From: Siderastrea siderea
Taxonomy: Eukaryota > Cnidaria > Anthozoa > Scleractinia > Rhizangiidae
Direction of reading: 5' to 3'
DNA: 64,000 nucleotides
NCBI GenBank assembly: GCA_964030785.1
Contig: OZ034970.1
Coordinates: 20,401,634-20,465,633 of the forward strand
Shown: positions 1-11,724 of the stretch, piece after piece
Numbering within the stretch: the first letter of the stretch is position 1
Layout: each line of letters starts with the position of its first letter
Translations under genes and position numbers: made by a program
The notes under the pieces: generated by a model
Database searches by the model: none
What the model was told of the DNA's origin: nothing
What the model saw: the letters and a program-made list of their open reading frames with translations, nothing else

Positions 1-130
1 TTCATGACGTTAGCACATATGAACATTTTTATTTTACAAGTTTTCACTTCAACAGCTAGGGCTTTTCGTGTTGTGATAGAGCAAAACTGAAGTTTAAAGC
101 ACGCACATAAACTTTCTTACACCTACCTCG

Positions 131-1020
131 ACCTTGCAAGATTTTCAACTGATCTTCCAGTTCTCTCACTCTCTTTTTGAATGTTGTGCATGATGCACAA
201 TAATCTTCTCCATCTGAACTTGTGGATGTGGCAGAACTCGTCTGGGGCATTTACCACCCACAGTTGATCTTGTTACTAAGTCTCTTCTTGGGTTTGAAAT
301 GTTTCTACAGTAGGTGTGTTTGTCAGTGGGGTTCTTTGTGCTGCTGGAATGGTAGTTTCTTTCTGTTGATTTGCAGTTGACAATGAAGCTTCTTCCAATC
401 TGCCATGCTGTGTTGTCAGAGGACTTTTTGGCATTAGTGCAGTGGAATTTGGCATCTGCTGGACTGGTGCTGTGGAAGCTGGTTCTTTGCTGGCATCCTG
501 CAGCGTGGTCAGAGTGATCCTGTGCAATGCTGGATTCAAATTTGCTGTCGGACAAGCAGGTGGTGTTGTTGCTGGGTCCTCCGATCTGTCCTACAGCGTT
601 GGTAGTGTCTTTTGAAGCTGTGAGATTACAACAATTTTTCTGGTGTGACCCTTTTAAACTCATTTATTGTGTTCTGTAGGTGTTGAGTAGAAATTAATGG
701 TGGCGCCGGTGGACTGGCACTGGTCTATACACTCTGAAACAAGATTAGAAGTGAAAGGATCTTCTCCTGCTCTACCACCCACCAAAGCAGTCATTCTTTC
801 CAGCAACAGATTGTTTCTTTCAGTAAGGGTTCACCTGTCTTTTTCTCTTTGCTGATTAGCTTGCTCCCTTTCAATCCGCTTCCGCTCCCTTTCTGTTGCA
901 TCATCTTGAACTTTTGAAGCTTTCTTCTTTGGGTTTTAATTTTCATTGTCATTCTCCTTGCCTCTTTTCTTTGTCCCCTCAGAGAACTTGGTCTTTTTGC
1001 TTGAAGAGGGACCATCCTAT
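131..1020 (-). pseudogene. Remnant exons of an unidentified gene
   Basis: Protein-like sequence is spread over three minus-strand frames. The last piece (about 250-131) has a CxxC (YCASC) followed by a short coiled-coil-like stretch and ends at a good donor (GAG|GTAGGT at 131/130). A piece near 740-840 reads as a leucine-rich segment (LTERNNLLLERM), and 790-1015 is Lys/Arg-rich like a nuclear localisation region. Stops interrupt every frame, so it is either a decayed gene or several small exons with unrecognised junctions. I do not recognise the family. The overlapping frame at 166-663 lacks protein-like composition and is probably a shadow. Confidence 0.3.
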
Positions 1021-1388
1021 GAAATATCAGGATAGAACAATAAAGTCTGAATAATTGGATCTCACAGAAGGAATTATTTTGTAGTAATTAATGTATACAC
1101 TGATTATGAAATCTTCTTGCTATCGTTGAGCTGATAGATGCAAGTATGCCAGCTTATTGGAACCAGGAATTTCCTTTAATAATTTGATAATATTTACAAT
1201 AAAACACTAGTAGAATTTTAATAACCTATTATGAATGGAGATCTGATCAACCACATTTATTATTAATTTGTCCCGAACAATTAGATTTCTAACAAATTTG
1301 TGCTCTTTTGTGCGGTGACTTGAAACCATTATACACCAGTGTCACATAACACACTGTCTAAAGATTACTGGGTAATATATGTTTACCT

Positions 1389-1550
1389 TGATTGGTTTCA
1401 TAACCATTAAAGCTTTTATTCTTTGCTCTTTTTCTCTGCTTCGTACTAGCGGACAAACTCCTTTCACTGTTTGAACTATTTTCTTCTGTTCCACAAGGGT
1501 CTTCCTCGAAAACGGTTTTAGCATCACTCGTACTGTCTGTAGAAAGCCAA
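1389..1550 (-). CDS. Possible exon of unidentified gene, basic Ser-rich
   Basis: A minus-strand open stretch encodes an acidic/serine-rich segment followed by a basic KQRKRAKNK cluster that resembles a nuclear localisation signal. It ends at a splice-donor-like AAG|GTAAAC near 1388. It lies upstream, on the same strand, of the fragments at 131-1020 and may belong to the same gene. No family is recognised. Composition and the donor site are the only evidence. Confidence 0.3.
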
Positions 1551-1559
1551 TTAATAAAA

Positions 1560-2250
1560 ACAAGGGTTAGGACTGTTATTTGTAAGGGAGAAGGATTGCT
1601 TTACCCACTCTCAGCAGTCATACAGAGAAAAGTAAAACCATTTTGAACCATTAGCCAGTCATAATACTGATGTCACCACTTGTTAATCCTTTTTGTTTTT
1701 CTTTAACGTGTTCTTCGTTTTTTGTTGGTCACTAGCCTTAGACTCCTGGTTTTCAATCGGCCAAACAAATTATCGTCATAGATTTGTGCCACAAGTTTTG
1801 CACCCTGAGGGGAGGGAGAACAATGGCAGGGTCGAGTGAATCTGAGACTTTTCTTGTCCTTAGCATTTTTCCAAGTTTCACTTTTCTCTTACATGACATT
1901 CACAAGTACATGACAGTTGTACTTAATTAAAGCTGTCTTACCATGAAGAGAGAGAATTTTTTATTCCTAATTTCCGTATTATATTGCATTTCAACAATAG
2001 CCCCAGCTCCTCCACTTCCCTTGACAACTAATCTCTTCACACTAATCGCTTTCAGTTCACTTCGTCCGTTTGTCGATTCCATTCGACCACTGTGAAACCA
2101 CTTGGTTTTATCTACAAGGGGTAGTTGAACAAAATGAAAAGCATTCCCTAGGTTTATGCCAAAAGTAGGGCTACAACAGGTTCAGCTTGCAGCTAGCTGC
2201 AGGCTGTAGAGACACACAAAGGGAGACGCCGTATCATTTTTTTAAAAAAA
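1560..2250. other. Non-coding stretch
   Basis: I see no convincing gene, RNA or repeat here. It is AT-rich intergenic or intronic DNA between the unidentified exons and a transposase relic. Confidence 0.4.
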
Positions 2251-2259
2251 TGTGCCTCT

Positions 2260-3050
2260 TCAGGTCAACTGACCACCAGCTTTTTGATTAAGTGCAAGAT
2301 GCCAACCTTCTATATCGTTATTTGTTCTCACGGACTGTTGATATACACTCCAGTCCTTGGGCAGGAACACTGTACTTTCGATCCACTGACGTGCTATGTA
2401 ATCAACCAGATCTCGGAGTGGCTGGGTCTGAGCATGAAGTCCGAGGCGCTGGAACATGGGTCGAATTTCATGGGGGGCAGGAACTGCAGGACCATCAGTT
2501 TCCTTATATAGCAGTAGACAGCCTCATCGCTGGTGTATGCCACTTGAAGGCGGATCTCTTGAACCTTTAAAAAGAGAGCTGGACTCGCGCAAGTAACGTG
2601 ATGTAAAAACTATACCTCACTGGCGAGGATAAGTTTAGTGGAGGTGATCCGGTTGAAATAGGAGGTGTACTCGAGTCTGTTGGTAAAAAAAGGTAAGAAT
2701 AAGGTAACTTTTTCATGATGAAAACGTTTATCCCACAAATATTCTTCTTGACTGTGTGCAACGTAATATAAAACATGAAAACATACCTACCAGTATATCA
2801 ACCATCATGCTCTCAGCAATCGGTAACAGAGCAATTGTCCAGCCAATCTCCAGACAATCTCTAACTGCTTTCCTGTAGGTGTTCCTCGCAATACTAGTAT
2901 TGCAAAGTCGATGTTGCCAACTGTCACATCTGTCGCAGAGTAATGCTTCTTGGTGTGTGGTAGTGACTTCGGAACGAGCGATACAGTAAAATTCTTCCAT
3001 CGTGTTAATTAACGGTGTTGATCGAGCTAATAGCAACTTTAAGATTCAGT
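2260..3050 (-). pseudogene. MULE/FLYWCH-like transposase relic
   Basis: Reading on the minus strand, 3036-2790 encodes a Cys-containing segment (LLCDRCDSWQHRLCN) like the N-terminal zinc-binding part of MULE-like proteins in animal genomes. 2570-2260 encodes the C-terminal part of a MULE-type transposase, ending in a segment with TNNDIEGWH, a motif I associate with this family. The C-terminal half breaks frame inside a C6/G6 homopolymer near 2470, and stops separate the pieces. The upstream catalytic core is absent or lies outside the recognisable pieces. It is a decayed transposase or a processed fragment, not a working gene. The family call comes from motif recall rather than a search. Confidence 0.5.
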
Positions 3051-3265
3051 AAGGCATAGCTCTACTACGGCTGTTGTAGCCCGGAACGGCTGGGGCAACT
3101 ATGCGGTCTCCCACCAAAACTCAAAATGGTTAAGTTATGCTCGGTACGGCAACGTCAAAATGCTAAATGTAAACAAACTAGGACTATGGCTGTGTACGTT
3201 CATCTTGACCTTGGTTGTAAATAAACGAAAAATAATTCTTGTCACAAGGTCTGAAAAATTTGTAA

Positions 3266-3305
3266 GCGAAGCTTTCGACTGTATCGCACAGTCTTCATCA
3301 GCGAT
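3266..3305 (-). ncRNA. Hammerhead-ribozyme-like core, left copy
   Basis: On the minus strand the conserved CTGATGA (3301-3295) is followed by a perfect 6-bp stem II (GACTGT/ACAGTC around GCGAT), then CGAAA and a very short GC-rich stem III. Hammerhead ribozymes are known in Penelope-like element termini. I could not pair stem I convincingly by eye, so activity is uncertain. Confidence 0.5.
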
Positions 3306-3343
3306 TAAAGTGAGCTCCTGTTGTCAAATGAATGCAATTTTTT

Positions 3344-4245
3344 TTAATCACGTGACAACTGGTGGTCAAAAATGGCAGGAAGATCATAGCCCCCATCTCT
3401 GTTCAGCATTGGGCGTTGACGTCTGATATAGATGGCCTCCTTGATTTTTCTTTTGACATCTACGGACTCTTTATCAAGAATCTTGACTTCTTCCCAGTCG
3501 ATCTCATGATTGGCCTGAGACTGGTGTTCCCGGATTGCAGATGTTGTTTGTTTCTGATGTTCACCTAGTCTCTTCTCTAGAGTTCTCGCTGTCTCGCCAA
3601 TGTAATGCTCTCCGCAGTCGTTGCATGTGATGTTGTATACCACGCCCGTCTTCATTTCAGTTGGTGTCCTGTCTTTTGGATGGACTACGATGGACCTCAG
3701 CGTGTTATAAGGCTTGTGGTATGTGCGGATGTCTTGGGCCCTAAAGACTCTACTAAGATGTTCTGAGAGAGCAGACACGTAAGGCAGGCCTACGGAGATT
3801 GGTCTAGTTGTCTCCGAGGTGCTGTTCTCCTGACTTGTGGGGCTGGGTCGAGAAGGGACTTTAAACATCCAGCGTTTGTAACCATTTGCGCGTAGAGCGT
3901 TCTGGATGTGCTGTACTTCCTTTGCCTTGTCTTCCTCCTCGCTAACAAGGTGTTCTGTTTTGTGTAGGAGGGTCCTCACAACTGATCGTTTATGATGTAG
4001 ATGATGGTTGGAGGTGAAATTGAGATATTGATCCGTGTGGGTGGGTTTCCTATACACAGTTGTTTTTGTGCTCCCATCCTCATTTACATGGACACAAGTG
4101 TCAAGGAAGGGTAGTTTACCGTCTTCCTCTTCCTCGCTGGTAAACTTTACGTGAGGGTTAATGCTGTTGATGTGTTTGGTGAAACTATCAATGTTGGCAG
4201 CGTGCATTTTAGTGAACGTGTCATCCACATAACGATACCAGATGT
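3344..4245 (-). CDS. Penelope RT C-terminus plus GIY-YIG endonuclease
   Basis: The open frame starts in the RT palm: YVDD lies across 4245-4228, directly at the truncation point. It continues through the RT thumb (KLPFLDTCVHV, TVYRKPTHTDQYLNF), a Lys/Glu-rich connector and a C-terminal GIY-YIG nuclease. The nuclease shows VYNITCNDC, HYIGETARTLEKRLGEH and a glutamate-rich helix (KIKEAIYIRRQ). Endonuclease-bearing Penelope elements use this nuclease to nick target DNA. The 5' two-thirds of the RT is missing, so this copy cannot be autonomous. No stop interrupts the remaining frame, which suggests a fairly recent insertion. Confidence 0.75.
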
Positions 4246-4745
4246 CTCAGCCAGATGACCAGATGCCCGGCCCCACAAGTCAGGAGAACAGCACCTGGGA
4301 GACAACTAGACCAATCTCCGTAGGCCTGCCTTACGTGTCTGGACTCTCAGAACATCTTAGTAGAGTCTTTAGGGCCCAAGACATCCGCACATACCACAAG
4401 CCTTATATCACGCTGAGGTCCATCTTAGTCCATCCAAAAGACAGGACACCAACTGAAAAGAAGACGGGCGTGGTATACGACATGACATGCAACGACTGCG
4501 GAAAGCATTACATTGGCGAGACAGCGAGAACTCTGGAGAAGAGACTAGGTGAACATCAGAAACAAACAGCATCTGCAATCCGGGAACACCAGTCTCAGGC
4601 CAATCATGAGATCGACTGGAAAGGAGTCAAGATTCTTGATAAAGAGTCCGTAGATGTCAAAAGAAGAATCAAGGAGGCCATCTGTATCAGACGTCAACGC
4701 CCAACGCTGAACACAGATGGGGCTATGATCTTCCCGCCTTTTTGA
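4242..4745 (+). CDS. GIY-YIG endonuclease fragment of Penelope element
   Basis: This is the inverted paralogue of the GIY-YIG part at 3344-3840. It keeps the VYDMTCNDC and HYIGETARTLEKRLGEH motifs and the following helix, but the C-terminus differs because a substitution and frame change after GAMIFPPF end it early. There is no RT domain. The apparent ATG at 4242 lies at the junction between the inverted copies and is unlikely to be a genuine start. Confidence 0.65.
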   Translation: MSQPDDQMPGPTSQENSTWETTRPISVGLPYVSGLSEHLSRVFRAQDIRTYHKPYITLRSILVHPKDRTPTEKKTGVVYDMTCNDCGKHYIGETARTLEKRLGEHQKQTASAIREHQSQANHEIDWKGVKILDKESVDVKRRIKEAICIRRQRPTLNTDGAMIFPPF

Positions 4746-4890
4746 CCACCTGTTGTCACGTGATTAAAAAAAATTGCATTCACGTGACAACGTGAGCTCA
4801 CTTTAATCGCTGATGAAGACTGTGCGATACAGCCGAAAGCTTCGCTTACAAAATTTTTCAGACCTTGTGACAAGAATTATTTTTCGTTTA
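4246..4890 (+). mobile_element. Penelope-like retroelement, truncated inverted copy
   Basis: A second, shorter copy lies in plus orientation and diverges slightly from the left copy. It contains only the connector, the GIY-YIG domain and the 3' terminal region. Together with the left copy it makes a fold-back palindrome with arms of about 640 bp. Penelope elements often occur as partial tandem or inverted copies, which fits this arrangement. Confidence 0.7.
4806..4845 (+). ncRNA. Hammerhead-ribozyme-like core, right copy
   Basis: CTGATGA at 4810-4816 is followed by stem II (GACTGT/ACAGCC, one mismatch against the perfect pairing in the left copy) and CGAAA at 4834-4838. It is the inverted counterpart of the core at 3266-3305, and the stem II mismatch suggests it is the more decayed copy. 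Confidence 0.45.
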
Positions 4891-4949
4891 AACTAGGACT
4901 AGTTTTGGGTGGATTTCTCTTCAACTATGTTTTCGTTTACAGAAATAAG

Positions 4950-6460
4950 AGACATTGCTGTGCTTTCTTATGGCATGAATGTTATCAGTGATGCTGAATT
5001 TCTGATGTTATAGCTCCGTTCCTATTGTTGAGCTTGTGGCTGCATTAAGGTCTCCATCAGAGACTACTGTTGCTTCTACATCGCCTCAAACTGGGCTGGC
5101 CTATTTCCCCCTTCTTTCTTCTCCATCTTAAGCTCTTCTTCTCTAAGGTTTGTTTCTGATGCAGCCTTGGCCTGAAGAAATTCTACTGCCTCATTGCTAC
5201 CCATAAGAGCTGTGGCATTCTTATCCATCTCGTCTTGAGAATTCGACCAAACCTTTCCAGTTCTTGGCAAATACGCGATACAAGTGCTGAGGACAGCCCC
5301 AGTTTTCTACACTTCTCCTTGATGTTTCTTTGGCAGTCAGTGTAGCAAAGCAAGGGAGTAGCATGCCTGAAACGAGCTGTGAGGGCATTTGTCAAGGCAC
5401 GCTTCATCGTCTATTCTAGTGGTGTGGAGAAATTCAGAAAGACCAGGAATTTCACGGTTGAGACAATGAATGAAGGAAAGGTACGTGGGTTCTTCCTTCG
5501 TCACGCAGATTCATGAATGACAGGACCTAAGAAAGATGGGTTGTTGTTTGCTCCCTCATCTCGAAGAACTGTCTTCTTAAAGGTCGTTATCAGCAAATAG
5601 AAGGGACTCAGTTGAAATGTAACATCAACTCCAAGTTCAGAGATATTGTTTAACTGCCTATCAGTAAATAACATGACAGTTGGAAGATCATTGCAGACTA
5701 CCTCGTGGTCTTCTGTAATTCTAGAACAGTTGCTAGTGGGTCCTTACTTGCTCGTTCAGCTGGTTTTCTCTCAAGGTTTTTCAACTTGTTTCTTGTTGCG
5801 TGTGAGGGAACTTATGCTGTCAACACCGCAGATACCAACAGCTTCCTTTCGTGCGAAGAACCTGATCCCTCTTGGACCAAATTGCTCTGCTTTATCTGCA
5901 GTTTTAAGCTTCGTGTTCTCCTCTGTCCTGATATGTGGCATGTTGGATGGGGTTTGATTGCCATGCTTTGTGACCTTGAATTTTGTGGGCTTACCATCAA
6001 AACAGTAATCAAGAAGCACAAGTCGGAACCATTGTGCAATATCTTTTGCCAATTCAAATGACATGATAGGAGTTGCAGGAAGAACACATGCAAGTTCTTC
6101 GTCTCAGTGCAACAACAGAACTTGCTTCATTGTTCACCTTTTCCAATTCAACCACTTTGCCCTCTTCATCCTTAACAACAATGTAGAATTTTGTCTTGCA
6201 ACAGGCCATGACCCACGACCCATTATCATCTGAATATAAGTCTTTTCTCTTTTCTAATTCACCAAGGTTCAAGATGAAGGTTGGATTGTCTTGAATTCCA
6301 ATGTGAACTGCACTGCTTATCACAGTGGGATTTTCTTCGACAGTCGACTAGAAAAGGGGCCACATAAGGATTGTCCAGGCTTTCAAGAGTTATCTTCCAA
6401 TTAACGTTTCCATTACACAACTTGATATCCCTCCCTTTCAGTTTCTCAGATGACATTCTT
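4950..6460 (-). pseudogene. Decayed MULE-like transposase gene
   Basis: Minus-strand fragments in several frames line up as one protein. 6456-6060 is the N-terminal region (NPTFILNLGELEKRKDLYSD). 6064-5771 is the next segment. Around 5690-5560 lies a segment with VDVTF, matching the first catalytic Asp context of MULE-type DDE transposases. 5407-5183 has a helical segment (LLCYTDCQRNIKEKC) like the 'call-home' region of that superfamily. Frameshifts and stops (for example TGA near 5513) separate the pieces. The assignment is by motif order, not search. The Lys/Glu-rich tail at 5270-5076 may be its C-terminus. Confidence 0.45.
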
Positions 6461-8890
6461 CATAACCATTGCTGTCAAGGCTCTATAACAAAATAGATAT
6501 ACAATGAATTAAGCTAGCAATAATTCTCGACTCTTTAAGGTGTCTTTCCAGAAAAGTAGTATCACATTCATCCCTCCCCATGGAATTTATGAAAAAAATG
6601 AATAAAAAAATTAAATTCTAAAGAGGGCAAGCGGACTAATGTTCGAGGTTTACCTCCTAAAGTATTCATCTGTGGACAGTTTAAAGTTGATTTCATGCTA
6701 TCCAACCGTGCATTGGTAAGATGTTGAACACCTTCCATTTTCTTACTTAGAAGGCTGGTCAGTCATTAACTAATAACGACGTGGGACCTGAAAATACTCA
6801 GTTTGAAGTCAGGGCGTTAATTCCTATAATATGATAGTAAAAGTTTCCCACAAAGTTATTTTCTAAAAAAAAATTTTTTTTGACATAAAACCACCTTGAA
6901 CCGGTTATCTCTCGTGAGTTACAGTCATCTATTGAGGAGAGCACTAGAAATCTCTCACAGCATACAAATTTACATTACATGTTTCACAGATTTTCCAATG
7001 TACCTCCTCTGTGGTCGTATCGCTACCAACACTGCGTTTCTCTACAAGGTCAAAATCACAATCATCGTCTTCGCCACTCCACTGCTGTAGTAAAACAGTA
7101 ATTACTCATTGTTATGTGCACCACTACATGTATCTTCATTTCTCCCCCGGCAGATCCAGTAAATGACACATGAATCTAAGAAAGTTTCGCGTTGTCCAGA
7201 CATGAAGTTCATACTTCTGTAACCCTAACTTTTTTTTTCAAACAGATGTACTCTAAACGTGACAATCATTGATGGAAATGCCCCCCACCACTGACGCTAG
7301 GCCCTTATTGCAATTAAATTATTTCATGTATGTCCTTTGTTACTACTTCAATTGGCAATTTTGTATTTTGATAGCAAATACATACAGCTACTGACAGATA
7401 TACCCTGTTTTCCCTATGTTTTATCCCTGTTTCTTCGTTATCTCCATAATATTTCATACAATTCAAAAACGCCTCGATCGGATCATAGTTCGAGCTCCAA
7501 TAAATCTATGTTAATATTTTGTGATTTTTGAAGTGAACATAAAGAAAAAGAGGGGGGGTTATGAATTTTAAGAGAATTGAAAATTTTTATGAATCTAGGG
7601 TGAGTTAAATTTAAAATTTAAAGTTAATAATTTATGTATGGTCACTAAAACAGTCCACGAAACAACCCCAAATGCGCTTGCGTGGGAGTAGACTATCTGG
7701 GGGTGTGAAAAAATTGTTTACCCGTCTTTCATTTCTTTCTTATAAAATCTTATCCTATTTCTAAAAATTTACCCAGACTGTCCCCTTAAGCATAAGCATA
7801 AGCATAAATAATTACATGTATGCAATCAAAAATACTGGTTGAGCCAGGAAATTAAATTTAGACATATCTAATGTATGCTAGGGTCATAAGAAAACTTAGC
7901 CTAGCTGATTTCTAACAAACAATGCCTGATTCTGTAGAAAGAGGAGCACCCATTCATGATGATATTTACCTTTCCTTGTCACTTGAAAGCACTTCAAGCA
8001 ATTCTGAAGATGTCTTAAATGTGAAGATGGCGAAAACAAGCAACAGAATAAACTCGATGAATGTTCAGAAAGTAATTACCGTTAAGCCATGACTTCAAGC
8101 AGCCGACGACTCGAATGCTGTTGTTGTCCGTGGCCTGGGGTTAATGTGGATCTTGGACCCGTGGGAGAATGGGCCGAACAAAATGGTGTTGGCAAGAAAC
8201 ACCGATGGAACAGCAGAACTTCTCCACTTGTCTTTATTCTCTTCCTGTTTGCATTTCGTACAATCAATGTACATTAGCTTGGAACTGTTAAATTGGCGCA
8301 ATACCAACAAGGTACAATATAGGGTGGACTCATTGCAGTTCACGATATTAGCGCAGGCAACGCGATTGACGATCGACTACGAGTAAGAAGTTATATTTTC
8401 ATCTTTATTTATTTATTGATTTTTTTTTGGGGGGGGGGGGTGGGGCGTAGGGGTGGTCCATATAGGTGGTCCATATAGGTGGTCCCATTCCCTACAGGCT
8501 AAAGCCTCCCAAACCTCACTCCCAAAACTACAACCCCTATCACTCAAAACAAATTTATTAAGTCGATGAAGCCTGGGATATCATAACCCAGTGGTGTTTA
8601 GACAAAAGAACCGACTTGCTCAGGCGGCGAAGATCCCTCAGTTTGGCGTTTCTTTGAAGCATCACAGGAAAGACAAAACGTTTCAGTTCATTAAGATTCT
8701 CCCATTCTGATGTAATGGAACTTAGGTCAACTTGAGCTAACCGAGCTGACGCCCCTGCTGGCTTAAGAACTTAAGCCAGTTGTAAGTAGTACAAAACCGT
8801 ATGTCACTGCGTCCAACCCACATGATCCATCACTTCTCACAACTCGATACCCAAAAGTGCCAGGGTTACTGCGCATCCAGATTGAAACCC
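6460..8890. other. Non-coding stretch with simple repeats
   Basis: No convincing gene was found. There is a (CATAAG)n microsatellite near 7790-7808, a T/G homopolymer run near 8420-8440, and three copies of a 15-bp unit (ggtggtccatatagg) at 8452-8486. Overlapping short frames on both strands at 8082-8386 cancel each other and look like chance. Confidence 0.5.
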
Positions 8891-8907
8891 ATGAAGGGTT
8901 TCACCCT

Positions 8908-9689
8908 TTAACCACTCCCCATTTCCTTTCGATATGTTTTTGGACGTGCTACAGCTGCCGATGAACTGAATGGTTCATTCACTATGGCTCCTCGAGGGTT
9001 CGTTGGATGGAATAAGTAGCCACTCAGATCAACCCTGAGTTGGTCAGAAACAGCCAAATACTGCTCAATGCCACGAACACGGCAGAGTTTGGATTGAGGA
9101 TTTCGTTGAATTCCGAATAAATTGAAGTTTCCGTCTCGCAGCGTCTTCCCCCATACATGATTGAATAACCATCCATCATTATTGGGAAAACGAAGAATCT
9201 CAGGGACCTTAACTTGCCCCATGTCACCTGGTCTATCTGCGCTAAAAAATACCGCCTTGAAATACGCTTGGTCCCTAGCTAAAATGAAACGCTGAGTTGG
9301 GCTAATTGAGAGTAACTTCATCGATTGTTAACTTTGAGTCACCAGCTGATCCATTTTGTCACTTGTTTTGGTTGCACTCGAGCTTGTAACTGCTCCATCG
9401 TGACTACACGAAGATAATCTTTTACAGTCTTGTCAGTTGCCAGGTTACCCATATCGAGCCTCCCATCCCATTCGCCAGTTCTTCCAAGTGCATGAAAGAT
9501 AGTTTGCAATTTCCCGATATAGGAATCGACGGTTTTGTACGATAGTCTCACAGGGCAATCGCATTGATGAAGCCCTCTTTGTTCAAGTAAGCAACAACCG
9601 TTTTTATGAACTTGAGTCCTCCTATCCTGATCTTTATACACAAGAAATCGACAAATGTCACGTGGGATAACACTCATCAGGGTGGGCAA
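8908..9689 (-). pseudogene. Element A tyrosine recombinase
   Basis: 9689-9339 encodes the SAM-like N-terminal DNA-binding part, with the SYIGKLQTIFHALGRTGEW segment that is also present in copy C as NLIGKLRSLFVELGPGREW. 9321-8908 encodes the start of the catalytic domain (ADRPGDMGQV, GKTLRDGNFNLFGI). The two parts are in different frames and the catalytic end with the H-x-x-R and Tyr motifs is missing, because the sequence diverges after about 8908. This enzyme would integrate the circular DNA copy of the element. This copy is dead. Confidence 0.6.
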
Positions 9690-10255
9690 CCAGGGAGTGA
9701 AACAAGAAAACGCTCCAACTCTTTCTGAAGGGAGTCTTTTTGTTTAGAATAACTTGTAGCTTCAGAAAACAAGGAAGCTGGTGTAGGCGCTCGTCAATCG
9801 CCTGGAGGGTTCCACTGACCAGACAAGTAGACTAGCATGGAGTTACTCCCTTTCTCTTATAACTGCAGCGTTGGCAGAACCGAAAATCAAAGTCATTTGC
9901 ATGACTGCAACATGGGCATCCTACAGAAGCATCAAACACCTTAGCTACCCCTGGAAGGTCCTACAAAAAATGGATCAACAATGACAAAAGGAACAACATA
10001 AGAAACATGAAGACTTCATTTTTATTGTGACGAAGACTATATTACAAATGTTACAAGAACCAGCGACGGAAGAAACAAGTTTTCACTCGCCTATCAGTCC
10101 GTCATAGCTGTCTGCCATGAAATAGTAACGCCATTATAGGCATTATGCAAATGTAAGCAAAAAAGCCCACAACTCACCCGGAATTCCTGGATGATGTACC
10201 CAGCCATCTCTGGAAGGAACTAGCAACGCCTGTGTATCACCTGTCTCAGCCAGTT

Positions 10256-10996
10256 TCATAGTTTCATAGAAGAATATTTGCTGACCAGCGGCCACCAGTA
10301 CTTCTTGGGGTAAGTAACTAAAGTGACCAAAGTGTAATTTCTCTTGTGGCTCGAGAGGAAACGAAGCACAGGACCAACCAAGGGAAGAGGCGGTAAAAGG
10401 TATGGTCGAGGTAGGAACACACTCTCCTCACTCAGATCGTGGGCAAACGAATTCACCCCACGGCTGGTGTGGGATAAGGAGAAAAGCGCAGCAGAGGAGT
10501 TCCATCTCGGTCACACAGTACATTGGAGTCCAACGCCATAAAGTCAGACATGTGACCAGTCAGGCCACCAAACTAGCTTTGGACCACACTCCAGAAATCG
10601 GGGTGACGTTTGCTATCGAGGCACTACACTAGACACTACATAGCCTACGTGAAGCGAGATATTCAGTCGAGACGTGGTAAAGAACAATCTTTTGGATACT
10701 CTGTTGAAGGACGCACTCCTTCCTCCCTGGCTAGACCATGTATCCACTACAGACCTCTTATCTACATGCGCGTCCACCCAAGCATTTTGTAAATGGTTAG
10801 AGAAAGATGCAAGAGCCTTATCGCAAGCTAAAGCCTCCCTGGTAGCAATGTCAAATTCTCTCTCCTCGTCAGTCCAGTAGTCTGATGTGGTAATAGTCTC
10901 ACTCAATTTCATCATGGCCCCCCAGCCAGATCCCGATGCGTCAGAGGAGAGGGATATCTGTAGGTGACGTTCTTCTTTCCAACGGAAGGGGATCAT
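10256..10996 (-). pseudogene. Element A RNase H region
   Basis: 10996-10613 carries SDASGSGWGAM, the first conserved Asp region of the DIRS-type RNase H, followed by the helix with IATREALACDKAL. A frame change leads to 10456-10256 (VGPVLRFLSSH...KYWWPLV), equivalent to the conserved segment between RNase H and recombinase in copies B and C. It is the same protein as the RT at 11191-11724 in the ancestral element but is now split into frames. Confidence 0.6.
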
Positions 10997-11724
10997 CCCA
11001 AGTCTCGAGGAAAAGCCCCATGAGCAATTTTGTCACGGAGATTCTTATCGATCTTAACCAAGCGATTAGTATGCATGCCTTTGGAAATGGCTAAGTTCAT
11101 CTCCCTGTTGAACAAAAGTGCTGCCGGAACGGCCAGGGGAAACGAGACACACTTGCCCACAAGTCTTTGGAGGGTCCTTACTGACACAGTTCAACACCCC
11201 AAAACCTGCAGCACCAAAATAAGGAATTTCTCTTTCTTAACCGGGATGAGGCAAAACGCTAGCCTAGCAGAGTCCGAGAGGAAGCCCGAGTATGGGACCA
11301 CATGAGCTGGGCACAATATAGACTTGGACAAGCCTAGAAAATAACCAATGAACCATAAAAGATCTACCTGTAGCTGACCATTATGGCGATCATCAATGTA
11401 CAACAAACACGGGATTCCTAGTGAACAAAAGAAGTTGGTTGCCACTAAACCTGTCGATTGATAGACAAAGGGTGAAATCTTCAAACCGAAAGGAAGTTTG
11501 TTGTAATGGAAATACCAACCACCCCACTGGATCCCAAAGTAGTTTCGACTTTCTTCAGCCAACAAAAGGTGGTCATATCCTGACTTATCTTCAAGGATGG
11601 TTTGATAAGATTGCCGGCCAACATACCGAGGCAAGTAGGAGAGACTGTCCAACTTGAAAGGAGCATCAGCCATCCAAAGATTAAGGAAACGGACGTCGAC
11701 ACAACCTAGGCTTCCTTGGTTCAA
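10993..11724 (-). pseudogene. Element A reverse transcriptase
   Basis: 11724-11191 contains the RT finger and palm motifs: RFLNLWM, DKSGYDH (catalytic Asp region), FGLKISPFVY and the catalytic YIDDR. A further frame at 11187-10993 covers the thumb (TLQRLVGKCVSFPLAVPAA). Copies B and C have the same motifs in the same order. Frame breaks between the parts mean the enzyme is not expressed intact. Confidence 0.65.

Larger units (their letters stand above)
3222..4245 (-). mobile_element. Penelope-like retroelement, truncated left copy
   Basis: This minus-strand copy holds the RT end (a YVDD-type catalytic motif at the 4245 boundary), a GIY-YIG endonuclease and a 3' terminal region with a hammerhead-like core. 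It is joined head to head with an inverted second copy starting at about 4246. The two outer ends are near-perfect inverted copies (3222-3370 against 4740-4890). A 12-bp direct repeat (aaactaggacta) lies at 3175-3186 and 4890-4901, outside the pair. It resembles a target-site duplication for the composite, with about 35 bp of extra sequence between the left repeat and the left element end. Confidence 0.7.

Noticed and set aside
166..663. 165-residue open frame
   Set aside because: Composition (Ser/His/Thr/Asn-rich) and lack of motif suggest an off-frame reading of adjacent exon remnants.
8082..8386. Overlapping ORFs on both strands
   Set aside because: None shows a motif and they overlap each other; likely chance.
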